Origin: Chaenocephalus aceratus
Taxonomy: Eukaryota; Chordata; Actinopteri; Perciformes; Channichthyidae
Assembly: GCA_023974075.1 (NCBI GenBank)
Contig: CM043801.1
Coordinates: 19,559,781 to 19,623,780, forward strand
DNA: 64,000 nt
Direction of reading: 5' to 3'
The position numbers and the translations under genes were made by a program. This document shows positions 47,836-60,830 of this stretch, piece by piece (the first letter of the stretch is position 1; each line of letters starts with the position of its first letter). The notes under the pieces were generated by a model that did not search any database, was not told the DNA's origin, and saw nothing but the letters and a program-made list of their open reading frames with translations.

Positions 47836-50213
47836 CTGTAGACAATAGGCCTACCTCTCCCACTCAAACCTTCCTCTATCAACTCCCTCGTCCTGCCATC
47901 CTAGAGGGGCGGAGCCAACCAATCTATAACGGCAGGCATTTCACCAACACAGAACTGTCCTCATGTGGTCTCCTCACAATCCAACTGTTTGTCAGCAAAC
48001 AATCAGCAAACCATAAGATACAATAAAACAATGATCTGGGAATCCTGCCACGTGTGCTCAACTCTGAATCCATTGCGTTGATCTCCTATCCTTGAACAAA
48101 TTATTCTTAACCAGATAAATATTCTTCATGTAGCCTACATAAAGAAAAACATAGCAAAAGGTTTGTAAACCAAATAAGTCTGCATGATGGATACAATTAA
48201 ACTTTGACCTGTTAAAGGTGCTGGGTGAGCCATGGCAAGTCAAGTCGATCAGATGAATCCTATGTGTACCATGAATGTCTTACTAAAATGTCATTTTACA
48301 TTGCATTAGTCCATGAGGTATTTTCCTGCAACAGGGTAAGAGGTTTAAAAAACTCTTTTAGTGTCAGACTAAAAAAAGAAAGGCATGGCTGCTTCTTGAT
48401 TTTCATATCAGCTCTAATGGGGGGAGTCCATGTGGGCCATCTCATAGAAAAAAGGGAATAGAATGCTTGAAAATGAAGTCAGTTAGAAGGTCCAGTGAGG
48501 CCTTAGATACGATAATTAAAACTTTACGATAAAATTTGAAAATCACTAGAGGCCACTGCAGAGAGAGCATCAGCAGAGTGCCTTCTGTCGGATGTGTGTT
48601 TAGATTTAATCACTGACACACACGTTGAGCCAAAAGAAAATTAATCTAGTGTCCGTCTCAGCTTCCACATCTCAATTGTCCAGCTTGAGAGATGTAATAC
48701 TATTGACTCTGAAAACGTTTCTGTGGATGGAGTGTCTGTCGGCGGGTCGATGGTGGGTTTGTGGCTGGTTGCCTACCTCTTAACATCACCTGCTGATTTA
48801 ATATTATCAGAAATGTGGCGGGAATAAACAGAAGGCAGAAGGCATTCTCCCTTTGAAGCAACAGTTCCCATTCAGAGCCAATAATAGGGCATCTGTCACA
48901 GTAGCTCATGCAATCTCCCATCACATAGTTGCTCTGGACCATATGCGTTATAGGCAGATTCTCAGTATTTAACCAAGCATTTCATTACAGTATGTTGTCC
49001 TTCTGTTCTAGATATAGTTTACAATGATTTCACATATTATCCATCACCTGTTTATTCTTTGCAGGGTCAGCGGACTGGAGCCTTGCCAAGCTCACAATGG
49101 GTGAGAGGCGAGGTACACCCCAGACAGGTTGTTGTCTGTCACAACAAGTAGACAAATGGACACTCACATTCCACAGGTACAGGCATACTATGATTATAAA
49201 CAAAGGATGGCAATGCCTATCTCTGGGTCCACCTCTTTTGTCCATACTTAAATATCATTGCAAATACTGGATGGATTGCCATGGCATTTGGGGCAGACAC
49301 TAATGTCTCCACCATAAACATGTCCAATACTTAAATGTAAACCCTAACAGTTGTTAAACACTAACATTATGCCTGGTTATTATCAGCATGTTTGCATTGT
49401 CACTGTGAGCATGTTAGCATACAGATGTTAGCCTTAAAGCATCACTGTTTCTAAGTACAGCTTCAGCTTATAGCATAAATGTGCAGTCTTGTTCATGGAT
49501 TTCAATAACTTTATATATAAATAATCATGGTTTACTGTAACAATAAATGTACTCAAATATGTTTAGTTGCATAAAATAAAACCTACACAAAGATAGGATA
49601 AAACAGCTCTTTAATTAGCTGCCAAAAATGTAATCAGAGAATAACTTATCGGAAAAGTTCATTTTAACTTATCCTGTGTCATTAGAATAGAATTATTACA
49701 CAATTGCGGTTGTCACTCATTTCAGAATAGGTTTGAATATACTATGTGGGGGCCCAGTGCATTGCTTCTTTTGTGTCTGGTGCTGAATTGTTTTTATGGC
49801 CATATTGTCATACTGGAAAGACAATAGAGCGCTGGTAAAATAGTCGTCCTCTTGTTTTATAAGATGTAGTCTTTATTTCATGATACTAACTTAATGTAAA
49901 AGCCTCGTCCACACTGAACATTTTAAACTTCATTTTTCTTTTCTTAAAAAGGCACACATGCACAATCGTTCATGCACATATTTATCTTCATAGCTTCCAT
50001 TTTTCCATTCGTCATAATGTCTCCAATAGACGGGAACAGAGCCTGGAGATGTGTGCACGCTGACTAGAGATGAAATGAAAGAAAGATGAGTCAATTCATG
50101 GGAAGCAACAACAATAATGTCTTTCGAAGTGTGGAACGAAGTGTGAGGATCACATATTGTCACTGCAGATGCGCAAATACAAGAACACAATAATTGTGGA
50201 CCTGCTTCTCTAC
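47836..50213. other. No gene seen; candidate conserved non-coding sequence
   Basis: Unique sequence. 48470-48570 weakly resembles degenerate retroelement sequence. 48560-48960 is complex, repeat-free sequence that could be a conserved non-coding element (inference). Confidence 0.35.
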
Positions 50214-50276
50214 TGTGTGTGTGGTGTGTGTGTGGTGTGTGGTTGTGTGTGGGTGTGTGTGTGTGTGTGTGTGTGT
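50214..50276. repeat. Interrupted (GT)n array
   Basis: GT repeats with GG interruptions. Confidence 0.95.
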
Positions 50277-50693
50277 ACCTTGTATCTAATGATCTCTGAA
50301 AATTGTTTCTGACATGTGTTGGGCCAGGGGACACAGCACTGAATCATATTGGTTGCTCCTCATATTAGATTCTCTTGTTTTCTTTTCTTCACGTGGCAAA
50401 GACATCTCATACCTAAGGCTGCTCTCACTTTTCTGTTAATGTGGAGTTTCATTTTCTCACAGCATCGATCTGCTTTGGACTGCAGATGTGGCGAAGAAAG
50501 AAGAAGAAAGAGAAGGAGAGAAAGAATAAGAGAGTGGTAAAGCTGTTGAGGCATCATGCTTTTAAGAGGGTGCTGTTGTTCAGAAGCAGCCGGCTGGAGA
50601 GCCCTGCCTGCTGTACCTAATCGGAACCGAGAGTGTGACGCCTTGATTAAAAACCCAATAAAGGCGTGAGCTACACACACACAACCACTCACT

Positions 50694-50695
<2 letters not shown>
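50277..50695. other. No gene seen
   Basis: Unique sequence, with a GAAGAAAGAAGAAAGAG tract at 50492-50530. Confidence 0.5.

Positions 50696-50768
<73 letters not shown>
50696..50768. repeat. (CA)36 microsatellite
   Basis: Uninterrupted CA array. Confidence 0.97.
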
Positions 50769-50773
<5 letters not shown>

Positions 50774-52080
50774 ACAACAGCTGTAAAGAAAGAAAAACCT
50801 TTCTTTGGTTCATTCTCTCACTTATATGGAAGCACATTACTTTGGATGTGAACTGCACAAGACACTTGTTTATGACAATGAGATTTAGGAGAAGTAAATT
50901 GTGTTTTTCTAGGTGAATAATGAATTTTCTGCAATGTATCAGGAGCCATTACCACGGAAGTTATGCACTGTGTAAAATCCATGTAAAATCCAATCTTCGA
51001 CTGTGAAGGGTAACACGGGCACACATTAAAATAGGATGTGGCTAATTGGTATGATCAGAGAAAAGATAATGGTTACAACAATAGACACTTGATCAAGATT
51101 CAGGAACAAAATAAGGAACAACAAACATAGATTTTGGGGGAAATATCTGTCTGTACTATTTATTAAACCTTTAAAAGTAAAAAGACATTGATTAACCTGC
51201 TCCATGTTGTCCAATCTAGTTGCTAACACGCTAGCCAGATATGAACCATCTATTCAGAACTATTTATGAACTTGTGAAAAAAAGTTATTTGCGACTCATC
51301 TTTAATTCTGCAGTTGATGTCACCAAAAACAAAGCCTGGAGGTTGAGAGCAGTGTAAAGATGAAGGAGAATTCATTTTCAAGCCCAGTAAGCCTTCCCTG
51401 GAAGAATAAAGGTTTAACAAATGCATACAGTCTATGGCCAACACACATGACATACTGATGGCTGTGGATATAACTACATCAAGTAGCCCGTTAGTGAAGG
51501 ATAAGGTGGTTATTAATCTTTCACCTTCCCCACTCTGCTACCTCTCTCTGCCTTTCTCAGTTTCAGTCCCCCCCCCCCAGCTAACCTTTCATTCAGCGCC
51601 CTCCTCCCAGCTTTGCAGCTTTCAACCCTGAAGTCACAGGCAGTGAGTGGTTATGTATGCATAAATATAGAAGGGGAAGAGGGAGAATTTTAATTAATTT
51701 CCATGTCTATATCTTCCTCCATCCACCTGCTCTATAGTCCTAGCAGAATGTAACCTGGAGTCAAGCCCAAGCCTCCATGACGGGAGAATTGCAATTATTT
51801 CTTCAACATCCTTATCACACCTCATAACCACGTTCATCCACCCGAGTTCTCTCTCATAAAGCATTCGTCCAGAAGTTGAGGGCTGAGCACAGATACTCTT
51901 TTCCAACAGCGCTTAAATAAATACCTTCACACCTCAGGGTTACAAGTATGCCAACATTCTCAATCTACTATACCTCACAGCTCTGATGGTTTGGGCATTG
52001 AAATACGTGTTGTTGCAGATTAAACAAATTGAAACCATTTGAAATTGCAGGCTACACTGCCTCTCTACACTAAAGTCCAT
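50769..52080. other. No gene seen
   Basis: Unique sequence; C-run at 51570-51578. Confidence 0.5.
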
Positions 52081-52085
52081 TTCCG

Positions 52086-52215
52086 AAGGTATGTGACACA
52101 GAGAACAGTGTCTCTGCCATCTGGCAGGAAACTCAAGGTCTCACTAGCCAGGGAAATGATGGGTACAACAACTCATTTGTGCCCTTTGCTGTGGCCGTCC
52201 CAAACAGTGAAATAG
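52086..52215 (+). mobile_element. Relic LINE ORF2 C-terminus
   Basis: Two frames separated by a shift read QRTVSLPSGRKLKVSLARE and YNNSFVPFAVAVPNSE. Together they match the closing LPSGRR...NSFVP motif of fish non-LTR retrotransposons. Short, shifted and dead. Confidence 0.6.
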
Positions 52216-53280
52216 TATTATAACCCCCCTCCATCAGTCCATGAGCACTGCGGCTGTTGAAAATGTATTTGTGTGTTTTAGTTGCCCTTAACTGTCTGTT
52301 TATAAACTGTGTTCGTAGAAGGCCATAGGTGAATTTGGATTTCATAAGATCTACAGTAATGTTTTTCCTTTTATAATATTTGTATTTTAGGGCAAAATAA
52401 GGATACACAGATGTTATGAAAAAAAGGCAAGAATAAATATGTAGTTTGGTCCATTTACAATATTTAAAAAAATGTAATATCAAGGGACAATCTCAGCTGT
52501 TTTTTTAATCGGCTTCGTGCTTGGTTGTATGTGCAAATAAATACATAATGTTTAAACCTACCTCCATGTGACTTGCAGTTCCCCAAAGCATCCAGCAAGA
52601 ATATGCAGCATGACAATAATGAAATGGAGTTTCTGGCATAATGGAAATATGCTTAATATTGATTATTTCCATGTATCAAACCAGTTAAAAAAACAGCAAA
52701 GTTTCACTTCCTGTCCTGTTTTAACATACGTTTCTAGTATCCCTAGCAATTGCGTCTTTATTGTACAAATGTGCACGATTTGGAGTCATCATAGATCAAC
52801 AATAATGCTTGTTTTTATATAGTGTGTGACCTCAATCTCAGTTGATTTTCATACAGTTGATACATCATTGGAATCCAGCAGCTGTTGAAAGGACGGAAAG
52901 ATACTTGACAGTTAAAACAGGCAAAATAACTGACCTTCAAAAACTTCCTCAAGGGTGTTAGGTATAATGTATTTTCTTTACTCAACTCTGCCTCCCACAC
53001 AGTGCATTGATTCTTTCTGCTTTACACCTCCACTGCTTCCCTGCATTAACTCTAAACATCAACTTCCACATGAACTGAATGTTTAATAGGCTGTGTTCTA
53101 TGCAACATGGCCACATTCCTCCACTGATGAGATATTTCCTTCATTAATTGACTTCCTCTTCTTCCTTCTGCCCCACTTCCTGTCCTTGTGCCGCCTTTCA
53201 CCTCCCAGGATGTCCGATCTGCATGAGAAGAGAAAAGACAGTGCATTAATCACCACTGCATCCAACCCTCCTGACAGTCA

Positions 53281-53282
<2 letters not shown>
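52216..53282. other. No gene seen
   Basis: Unique AT-rich sequence. Confidence 0.5.
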
Positions 53283-53322
<40 letters not shown>

Positions 53323-53331
53323 ACACACACA

Positions 53332-53390
<59 letters not shown>
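53283..53390. repeat. (CA)n microsatellite
   Basis: About 108 bp with two CC interruptions. Confidence 0.97.
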
Positions 53391-53391
<1 letters not shown>

Positions 53392-55267
53392 TAAAGATAG
53401 TACACCTCACAACTAACCCAGAGCTCTCCGATCCTTTAGAGGAGCGGTTCAGTTTCCACGCTGTCTAAGCACTCGGGGCGTCTCACAGGGTTTAGAGCAG
53501 GAAGGCTTAGAGCAAGGTTAGAAGAGGCCAGGAAGAAGGGCACAGAGAGACAGAGAGCACATAAAAGGAAAAGATCCAGAAAAGAGGAAATAAAAGGTTG
53601 GGAGTGGAGCAGCAGAGGAAGAGATTAACCGGTGTTGTAGTTGATATACTGTATATATTGAGTTATGGTATATATATCTTGGGTACGCTCAGTATGAACT
53701 TTACTTCAGTCACGTACACATTGTGTAGTTTTCCGACATCTGAAATTCTATTATATATCTATATTTTCATTTTTGGGGATGTTTGGGGGTTTAATGACCA
53801 CCAGGGGAAAAGAGGTGACATTCCAGAAAGCACATCCCCTCATGTCTAAAGGACATGGACATGGTAACATAACAGGTAATCATGTTATGTAATGTATCTG
53901 ACTATATGTATGTACTAGGCTGTATGTATTTCTATGCTTTGCTATAGTAAAGATCATCAACATCTTTTGTTTTGAGGCTTTTCTTAAGATTTCCAGAAAT
54001 GTAGACAAGTATTATCACGATTTAAGGGCCACTACAGCATGAAAGAGTGAGGTCTAAAGAGACTATATAGAGCTTCAAGTAGAGGAGGATTGAACAAGTG
54101 AGTGGGTAAAAGTGAGGGGAAAATGGAGGCTTTGGCAGAAATACAGTATGAAATTGGTTGGAGAATTAGAGTGCATTTCAAACACGATGATGGAGAGGCT
54201 AGAAAATGAAAGGATTGTGCAAGAGGATAAGGGAGGGAGAGGAAGGTGGGAGAATGTTGCAGCTAGATACCTCTATTCACCTCAGACTGAAAAATGTATC
54301 CTTCGCTATAGGCAAGACAACACACCCACGTGCATGCTCTCTCTCTTCCTCTTACACACACTAAAGACCACACTCGCATCAGGTAGAATGGTGATCCCTG
54401 GAGCCTTGATTTCAACATTGAGCACCTGCGACCACACTTTGTCTTTCTACTCTCTCTTCACCGTCGCTCAATGGCTGGAGTAAAATCAGACCTTTAACAA
54501 AGAGATTATTCCAGCACACGGCAGTTTATTACACCAGAACCACGCTCTGCTGCAGATGCAACCTGTGAAGAGCTTGGCAAAGACACAGCGCAGACTCTCA
54601 CCGTTTGACTCATTGTTGTATTCCCTTTGGTAATGCTTTCACATGAATATTTTAGAGTAGAAGATATTCCGAGATGGGTCCCTCAGACAGGTGAAAAGCC
54701 TGTTAGCATAGGGCTTGAAAACCTTTCCGTAATAGAGACAGGTAACAGCTGGCACACGCATTTAACTGCACTATGTACTCACTGTGATGTAATGCATTAT
54801 AGTTGCCATGTACTTTAAATAGCCTGCTCCAGCCTTGCAGGATACAGCATGGTTGACAGCTCCATATCATGTACATGTATGGTAAAAATAAAACTCAATG
54901 CCTTAAACAGGCTTTCCAGCAATTTAATATTGCACATCTGTAAACTCATGAGAGAGAGACCGATTCAAATGAAGCATCAGAGGCCTACATAACCTGACTT
55001 TAGGGTCTTATATTCATGTAAGCTTCAAAGACATTGGATCCTATCATAACGCAACTCAATATCATCTTTGTCAGACCCTCCCCACCAAGTCTTTAAGTTC
55101 TGCGTCTATAATTAGTAATGCAGCCTTTCTATTTTAAATCTGAATATGAACCTGAATTCACAAGATAAGCGAAGCAGACTTCATAAGACCGCTTTAAACG
55201 CGATGGTTACCATCCCGGTAACTTATGCCACTATGATTAGGTTTACATGCACACTTATATTCTTCTC
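53391..55267. other. No gene seen
   Basis: Unique sequence, partly A/G-rich at 53510-53620 and 54100-54260. Confidence 0.5.
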
Positions 55268-55271
55268 TTAA

Positions 55272-55966
55272 AGGGGACCTATCATGCAAAATGCACTTTT
55301 TGATGTCTGTTAACATAAATATTTGTCCCCGGTGTGTCAGGGAACTCACAAAGTGTCAGAAAACAAAACCCTCTCTCTTTTCCTCCGTACCCAAATCTCT
55401 AAAAACGGGGGGTGCAACGGAGTTGATCCAGATTTGCGTCCAATATGACATAATATCGGAAATGTGAAACCACGGCAAATCAGAAACGTTGCCATCAGAA
55501 ACAATGCCTGACTGTTTTGGACGTAATATGGTCTTTGTTTACATTAGCAAGCATCGCTAACACTCAGAGCTAACCTGTACTGGAGAGAGTATGTGTAAAA
55601 AAGCAGGAAATAAAAAATGGAACTCACCTTGTGGTAGAGAGAAAAAGCATTTGAGCTCCATACTGTTTCAGAAATAATGCTTGATGTGGTTTGGAACATG
55701 ATATGTCGTTTAATCACGGCAGCATTTAGCTCTATCTCCAGAATTCTGAGCAGGCATGAGCTCCCCATCCTCTTTTTTTCTTTTCAAGCTAAGGACCCCC
55801 AAACCTGCAGTTCTGTAACAGGCCTGAAATACAGGGATATGAGGGATGTCTAAAATGCATGATCTGTTTGGTATTTTGAGCAAAACACATCATAGACATG
55901 TTTTTATATATTTTTATATATCTGAGACCCATAATATATGCCTAAAAATAGCATAATAGGAGACCT
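55272..55966. mobile_element. T2/Kolobok-like MITE, AGGGGACCTAT ends
   Basis: Left AGGGGACCTATCATGC and right, inverted, AGGTCTCCTATTATGC, flanked by TTAA (55268-55271, 55967-55970). A relative with AGGTCCCCTATTATA starts at 63406. Non-coding. Confidence 0.8.
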
Positions 55967-56299
55967 TTAAAGAGCCTGTGACAGCATCCCAACAACTGTT
56001 GTGCAATGAAATATTGGGCTACTAGTCATCTCGAACCGTCGGTTTAAAAAAGAAGGTGCGATACCGTTCCGATAAATATCAATAATTTCGAACATCGCGG
56101 GGAAATTCCTTCGACTCATTTTGAAGTTTTGGGGGAAGCCGGAAGTGACGTCAATGCGGGAACGCTTCACTGTACGGCGAGAGAGCCAAACAGGGACAAA
56201 GTGTGTTGTCATGCGTATAAATGGTGAATTACTGAGTTTAGGCACGTTAATAACGTTTTAATGAAGTTGACTACAGTATATTCATATTGTCAGTGCTTT

Positions 56300-56580
56300 C
56301 ATGTCAATTCGGCGAACATAAACATAAATGATCGTGGTGAAGATGATGATTACATTAGGATTAAAAATCGGTAGTGAGAACTGCTGAATTTCCTCCCGTA
56401 GGATGTGATATAAAAACAAATCGATTATTTTGTAGTTGTAAACTCAAGTGGATGAAACTACATTTATTAGTGCGAACATATGATACATTAAATGATCGTG
56501 AGGATGATGATTAAAATCGTTTGTTTGAGCCGGTCTGCATTTCCTGATGAGAAAACAAACCGATGCTTTTTGTAGTTGTA
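56300..56580. repeat. Degenerate tandem duplication, about 140 bp
   Basis: AAATGATCGTG-(A/G)-(A/T)GATGATGATTA through TTTTTGTAGTTGTAA occurs twice (about 56327-56441 and 56490-56580) with many differences. Confidence 0.55.
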
Positions 56581-56775
56581 AGGCAAGGCAAGGCAAGGCA
56601 AGGCAAGGCAAGGCAAGGCAAGGCAAGGCAAGGCAAGGCAAGGCAAGGCAAGGCAAGGCAAGGCAAGGCAAGGCAAGGCAAGGCAAGGCAAGGCAGGCAA
56701 GGCAAGGCAAGGCAAGGCAAGGCAAGGCAAGGCAAGGCAAGGCAAGGCAAGGCAAGGCAAGGCAAGGCAAGGCAA
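56581..56775. repeat. (GGCAA)n array, about 39 copies
   Basis: Near-perfect pentamer array with one 1-bp deletion near 56695. It continues directly into AAGTTTATTTATATAGCACC, the inverse of an L2 LINE 3' end. Confidence 0.98.
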
Positions 56776-56800
56776 GTTTATTTATATAGCACCTTTCAGC
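56776..56800 (-). mobile_element. Tail-only L2 LINE copy
   Basis: TTTATTTATATAGCACCTTTCA is the inverse of the closing 3' UTR of the LINE at 8649-9628, about 25 bp only, joined to its TTGCC-type tail. Confidence 0.7.
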
Positions 56801-56885
56801 ACCAGTAGTAGTACACCAACATGGATTAAACGTGTGGTTTTTTTACCACAATGTTGGGGAAATTAATGGATAAAATGCACGGATT

Positions 56886-57047
56886 ATTATTATTATTATT
56901 ATTCCCACTCCGATCGGGACACTAGGTCCCGATGGCCAGTCCGCCACTGCACCCAGCCCACGTAAACTGTCAACGGGGGGAGCCTCGCTGCGGGGGAAAC
57001 GGTGGACCTAGTGTCCCGATCGGAGTGGGAATAATAATAATAATAAT
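56886..57047. repeat. 42-bp perfect inverted repeat with (ATT)6 arms
   Basis: The arms 56886-56927 and 57006-57047 are exact inverses: six ATT units plus CCCACTCCGATCGGGACACT and four more bases. The loop is 78 nt and GC-rich. A 22-bp direct repeat (57053-57074, 57126-57147) and a 15-bp inverse pair (56968-56982, 57102-57116) lie beside it. Confidence 0.95.
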
Positions 57048-57595
57048 CCGGCCGGTACCGAAGTGGGCCGGTCGGATAAGTCACTAGCACGTCATCCCCC
57101 ACTCCCCCCGTTGACAATTTACTAGCGGTACCGAAGTGGGCCGGTCGAGAGTCCCGGGATGATTTTTAGTCCCATTCCACCACTGGCTACATGACCGTAT
57201 GATCGCCCATATTGACGCACCTAATTCCTAAACTTCTAACAGATACAACATAAATCGATCCTTCAGCCTCATATGAGCTCTCAGACACGTTCAAAATTAA
57301 ACTGTCATCGCTGTCTGAGCTTGCTTCTGTGTGCGCCATCGTGCGTTTACATGCAAATGCTGGGATCCTGGACGGTGCAGCTGGAGCGCTGTGACGCAAT
57401 GACGTCACACATAATTTGGCGGGACTTGAAGAATCCCCGAGAAGATCCAGAAAATGGTCAACATTGAAGGGCAGATTAATGGTTATCAAAGTACAAATAT
57501 CCAAAATCAGTTCAGTAACGGTTTTCAAGGGGACAATATTTACTCAAATTGATAGGTTTGGATGATGGGGGAAAACCGTGTCACGGGCTCTTTAA

Positions 57596-59822
57596 GGCCT
57601 TTACACTCAGAGTTTTTTCTTCCAGCAGTTAACCCTCAAACACAACAAAAAAATGAACTCATATTTTCTGTAACAAGGTTTTTCTTTCTGGATTTTAGCA
57701 CCGCAAATAAACAACCAATCATGTTTTGTAGAATGGAGTTGCGCCTATGTTTATGAGGATTATAAAACAACAGTGAGGCTCTGCAGTCCAAACCACGACA
57801 GCAAACTTTATAACTCCACATTTTTTCTATACTTTTGCAATAAAAGCCACAGACGTATAATATTTGCCTGGTGAGCATTTGCATATTTCGACCATTTAAT
57901 CTTCACGCGTGTTGCCCATATTGTTCTAGTTTTAGAAGCCTTCTTTGTACACTTGTACAATACATCTCAATTGGTAATTTTACTGCAGTCTGCTAGAAAC
58001 AGCTTGTTGCCTGTTGACAGCTAGCTCTTTGCGTTGTATAGCCCACATTTGTGGTTCGGAAGGAGAATACATCTATTTGAAAACATTATGGAGGACTTGG
58101 ATATCAACAGGTATTTGAATTAATTAGCTGTAGCCTCAGGACATTCCCCATGAGAGAGAGGGTTAGGGTTAACGTTAATCGGAGTATATCCTGCTGCAGG
58201 TAAATGTGAATATTGAATACTCATTTTCTATAGATACGGTATGTCAACTGTTTAGCAGAAACTGAACCTGTTGTGCAGGTAAACGTTTTGTACGAGCAGG
58301 TTTTGTAATGCAGCATTGTCCTCTGAGATGCTTACATTTCTTCTTCCCTGATGTGTTCGCATCAGTGAGTATTCACATTCAAGTGTTTGTAATGCTTGTG
58401 TCTCTCCAGGAAATGGCAACTGACAATGACAAAACAGGTGTGTTATCCTTTTAGATTCCATGATGATTGTGTGTATTCAGTGTGTGTCTGTGTACGGGGT
58501 TCGCAAGTCTTGTATAGTGCGTGCAGCGATGCATAGCCCACTCGTCATCCGTGCAGGACATCTGATAATAAACCAATCACTGGGGCTGATGGAGAAGAGT
58601 GAGTGATGAGAGCTCTATCTTCCAGCGGTGAATGAGACTGCGGGGGATAGATGGTGTGCTCGGATGCAGGCAGGGCTGCTTTCTGTCTGGTATGATCACC
58701 AAATACCTGAGACCAGGGCCACGGCAACACAGCAAGCCACAGCGGATACAAGTATCTTTGTTATAGAGAGACATCCACAGTGAGTTATTGTCTCAGCAAA
58801 GTCTTGCCAAAGCAACTGCTCTAAAAAACGGAGTTTGTTTTATAATGAATCAAATATGCAAGGTTGATTCTGGCACAAGTCTGGGCTCTGTTTACTTTCA
58901 TAGTGGACACCAATTATTTAGTGATATATTAACACATTTGCAAGCACTTGGGCAAACCTCATGGCATTTCATGCATGCAGAAGAGAAAACGGAGATACAC
59001 GAGGCTCAGTTTTGCATTAATCACTGCATTGTAACTGCACTGAGAAAATAAATGGTAATCTTATTGTATTTGGGCACCTGGTGTGGGACTCCTACACACA
59101 GCTCAAATGGAAACAGTCTTGGACTAATATTGCAAGGCACACATTGATCGGCCTCTTATCTCCAGCTGCAGGTCCACTGAAACAGAAACACACACAGAAA
59201 TGCAGGAATCCATTCATTGTACAGTACACAGGCAGCCTGCCACATGGCTCCCTGCTGTATTGATCCTTTATTGATTGTTATTTTTTGCTGCAGTTTTATG
59301 TTGAACTAGGCCGTATATCTGGCTCCCTGTGCCCAATAGATATAGATAAAAGCACAACACCATGAGCGCTGAAAAAAGACATTATTACACCAAATAATGA
59401 TCACGAAGATTTCTAGATGATTTGTGACAACACTGCAGGGACACAATCATGCAAATGTCTCAGTGGGGATAAATCAAAGGAAGCGGCAGCAATTCCTTTT
59501 CATCTCTGTAACCATTCATTCATGCAAAAGATATACTTAGCTGGACAGGGGGTTAGAATCTGGCTGAAAGCATCTTTTTTACCCGAATGTCCAAAAGGAA
59601 TGGCTGGTTTCTGTGTGTTCCCCCGGAGAGAATACTCATCTTTGCAAGCAAAAAGCAAAGGCATGAACAATGTGCCCGCACACTTAACAGACAGGCAATA
59701 CGAAGCCTGCCATCAGGTGCCAGCAAACATTCAGTGGCCATAACAATCTCATTATGTGAGCCTGCACGGGAAATCAGAGTGCCTGCAGTGGCGAGATAAA
59801 CGAAAGGCAAGGCTTGCCCTTT

Positions 59823-59826
<4 letters not shown>
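57596..59826. other. No gene seen
   Basis: Unique sequence; no coding, tRNA or transposon ends recognised. Confidence 0.5.
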
Positions 59827-59920
<94 letters not shown>

Positions 59921-59925
59921 CGTGC

Positions 59926-59966
<41 letters not shown>
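59827..59966. repeat. (TG)n array with CGTG core
   Basis: About 140 bp, with CGTGCGTGCGTGCG near 59917-59930. Confidence 0.97.
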
Positions 59967-59969
<3 letters not shown>

Positions 59970-60826
59970 ATGCGTTCCACCTTCCAGGACAAAACACGCC
60001 TGAAGCAGAGCAGGGCACAGTTCAGTTCAATAATCACATACTTACTGCCATCTTTCCCCCCCATAGTTATTCTATCTTCTGGTTTTCCTCTGGCTGCGTT
60101 ATTTCACAGCCCATAAATAACAAACAGAGACCAATGATAAAAAAGAGGAAATAAAACATCCTATCAGGGCACGCACTGAATTATCTATTTAGTAATTTCG
60201 TTAGCGTTAATGTGAGCTGTGTTGCTTTACAACTAAATACTAGGACTTGTTTTGGATTACATATATTTCTTGTTTTCTATAAGGTTAATACACAAATAAA
60301 TATATTACAGTGTTGGTGAAAAAAATCCTACAATTTCAACTTTTGGGATTTTTGTAACAATTCCCAAACGCTCATATGTAGTCTCTCCCTCCCTGCTGCC
60401 ATGAAACTATGGATTTTTTCAGCCATCATTTGCAGAGTTCCATTAGTAAGGGATCTCTTCACTACAATACACACAGGAGGAATGACAGTAATAACTTGTT
60501 CAATGCTCAATTGCATGTGAGGATTGCAATACGATATGCTAAGCTCTTTTGTTTATTTTGGGATGGGTGTACCAATTTTTGTTGATAGTATCGCTTGTGT
60601 AAAGACTTTAAACAATTGGAATTGAAATCCTTTTGCTAGAGTCTGTTGTTGCAGTTTGCAGTGTTGACACGCTACTGACAAAAGGTCCATAACAAGTTCT
60701 GCAACTCTTTTTGTTTTTGTAGTTCTTGTAGCCTACATCAGTAATTTGTGTAACCTACTACAGTAATGTAACAAGGAAGTTGATTGTGATGGGTTTGAAA
60801 CCACCAATTTAGCATTTAAATGTTAA
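59967..60826. other. No gene seen
   Basis: Unique AT-rich sequence. Confidence 0.5.
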
Positions 60827-60830
60827 TTAA

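Larger units (their letters stand above)
55971..57591. mobile_element. T2/Kolobok-like element, AGAGCCYGTGACA ends
   Basis: Left AGAGCCTGTGACA and right, inverted, AGAGCCCGTGACA, flanked by TTAA (55967-55970, shared with the preceding element, and 57592-57595). It contains a (GGCAA)n array grown on a LINE tail, a GC-rich palindromic insert, and a minus-strand frame (57187-57528) with an acidic MAHTEASSDSDDSLIL start, possibly the lost N-terminus of the element's own protein. Confidence 0.8.

Noticed and set aside
56444..56808. Long Pro-Cys-Leu-Ala and Gly-Lys-Ala-Arg-Gln repeat proteins
   Set aside because: A pentamer array is stop-free in every frame; it reads straight into a LINE tail.
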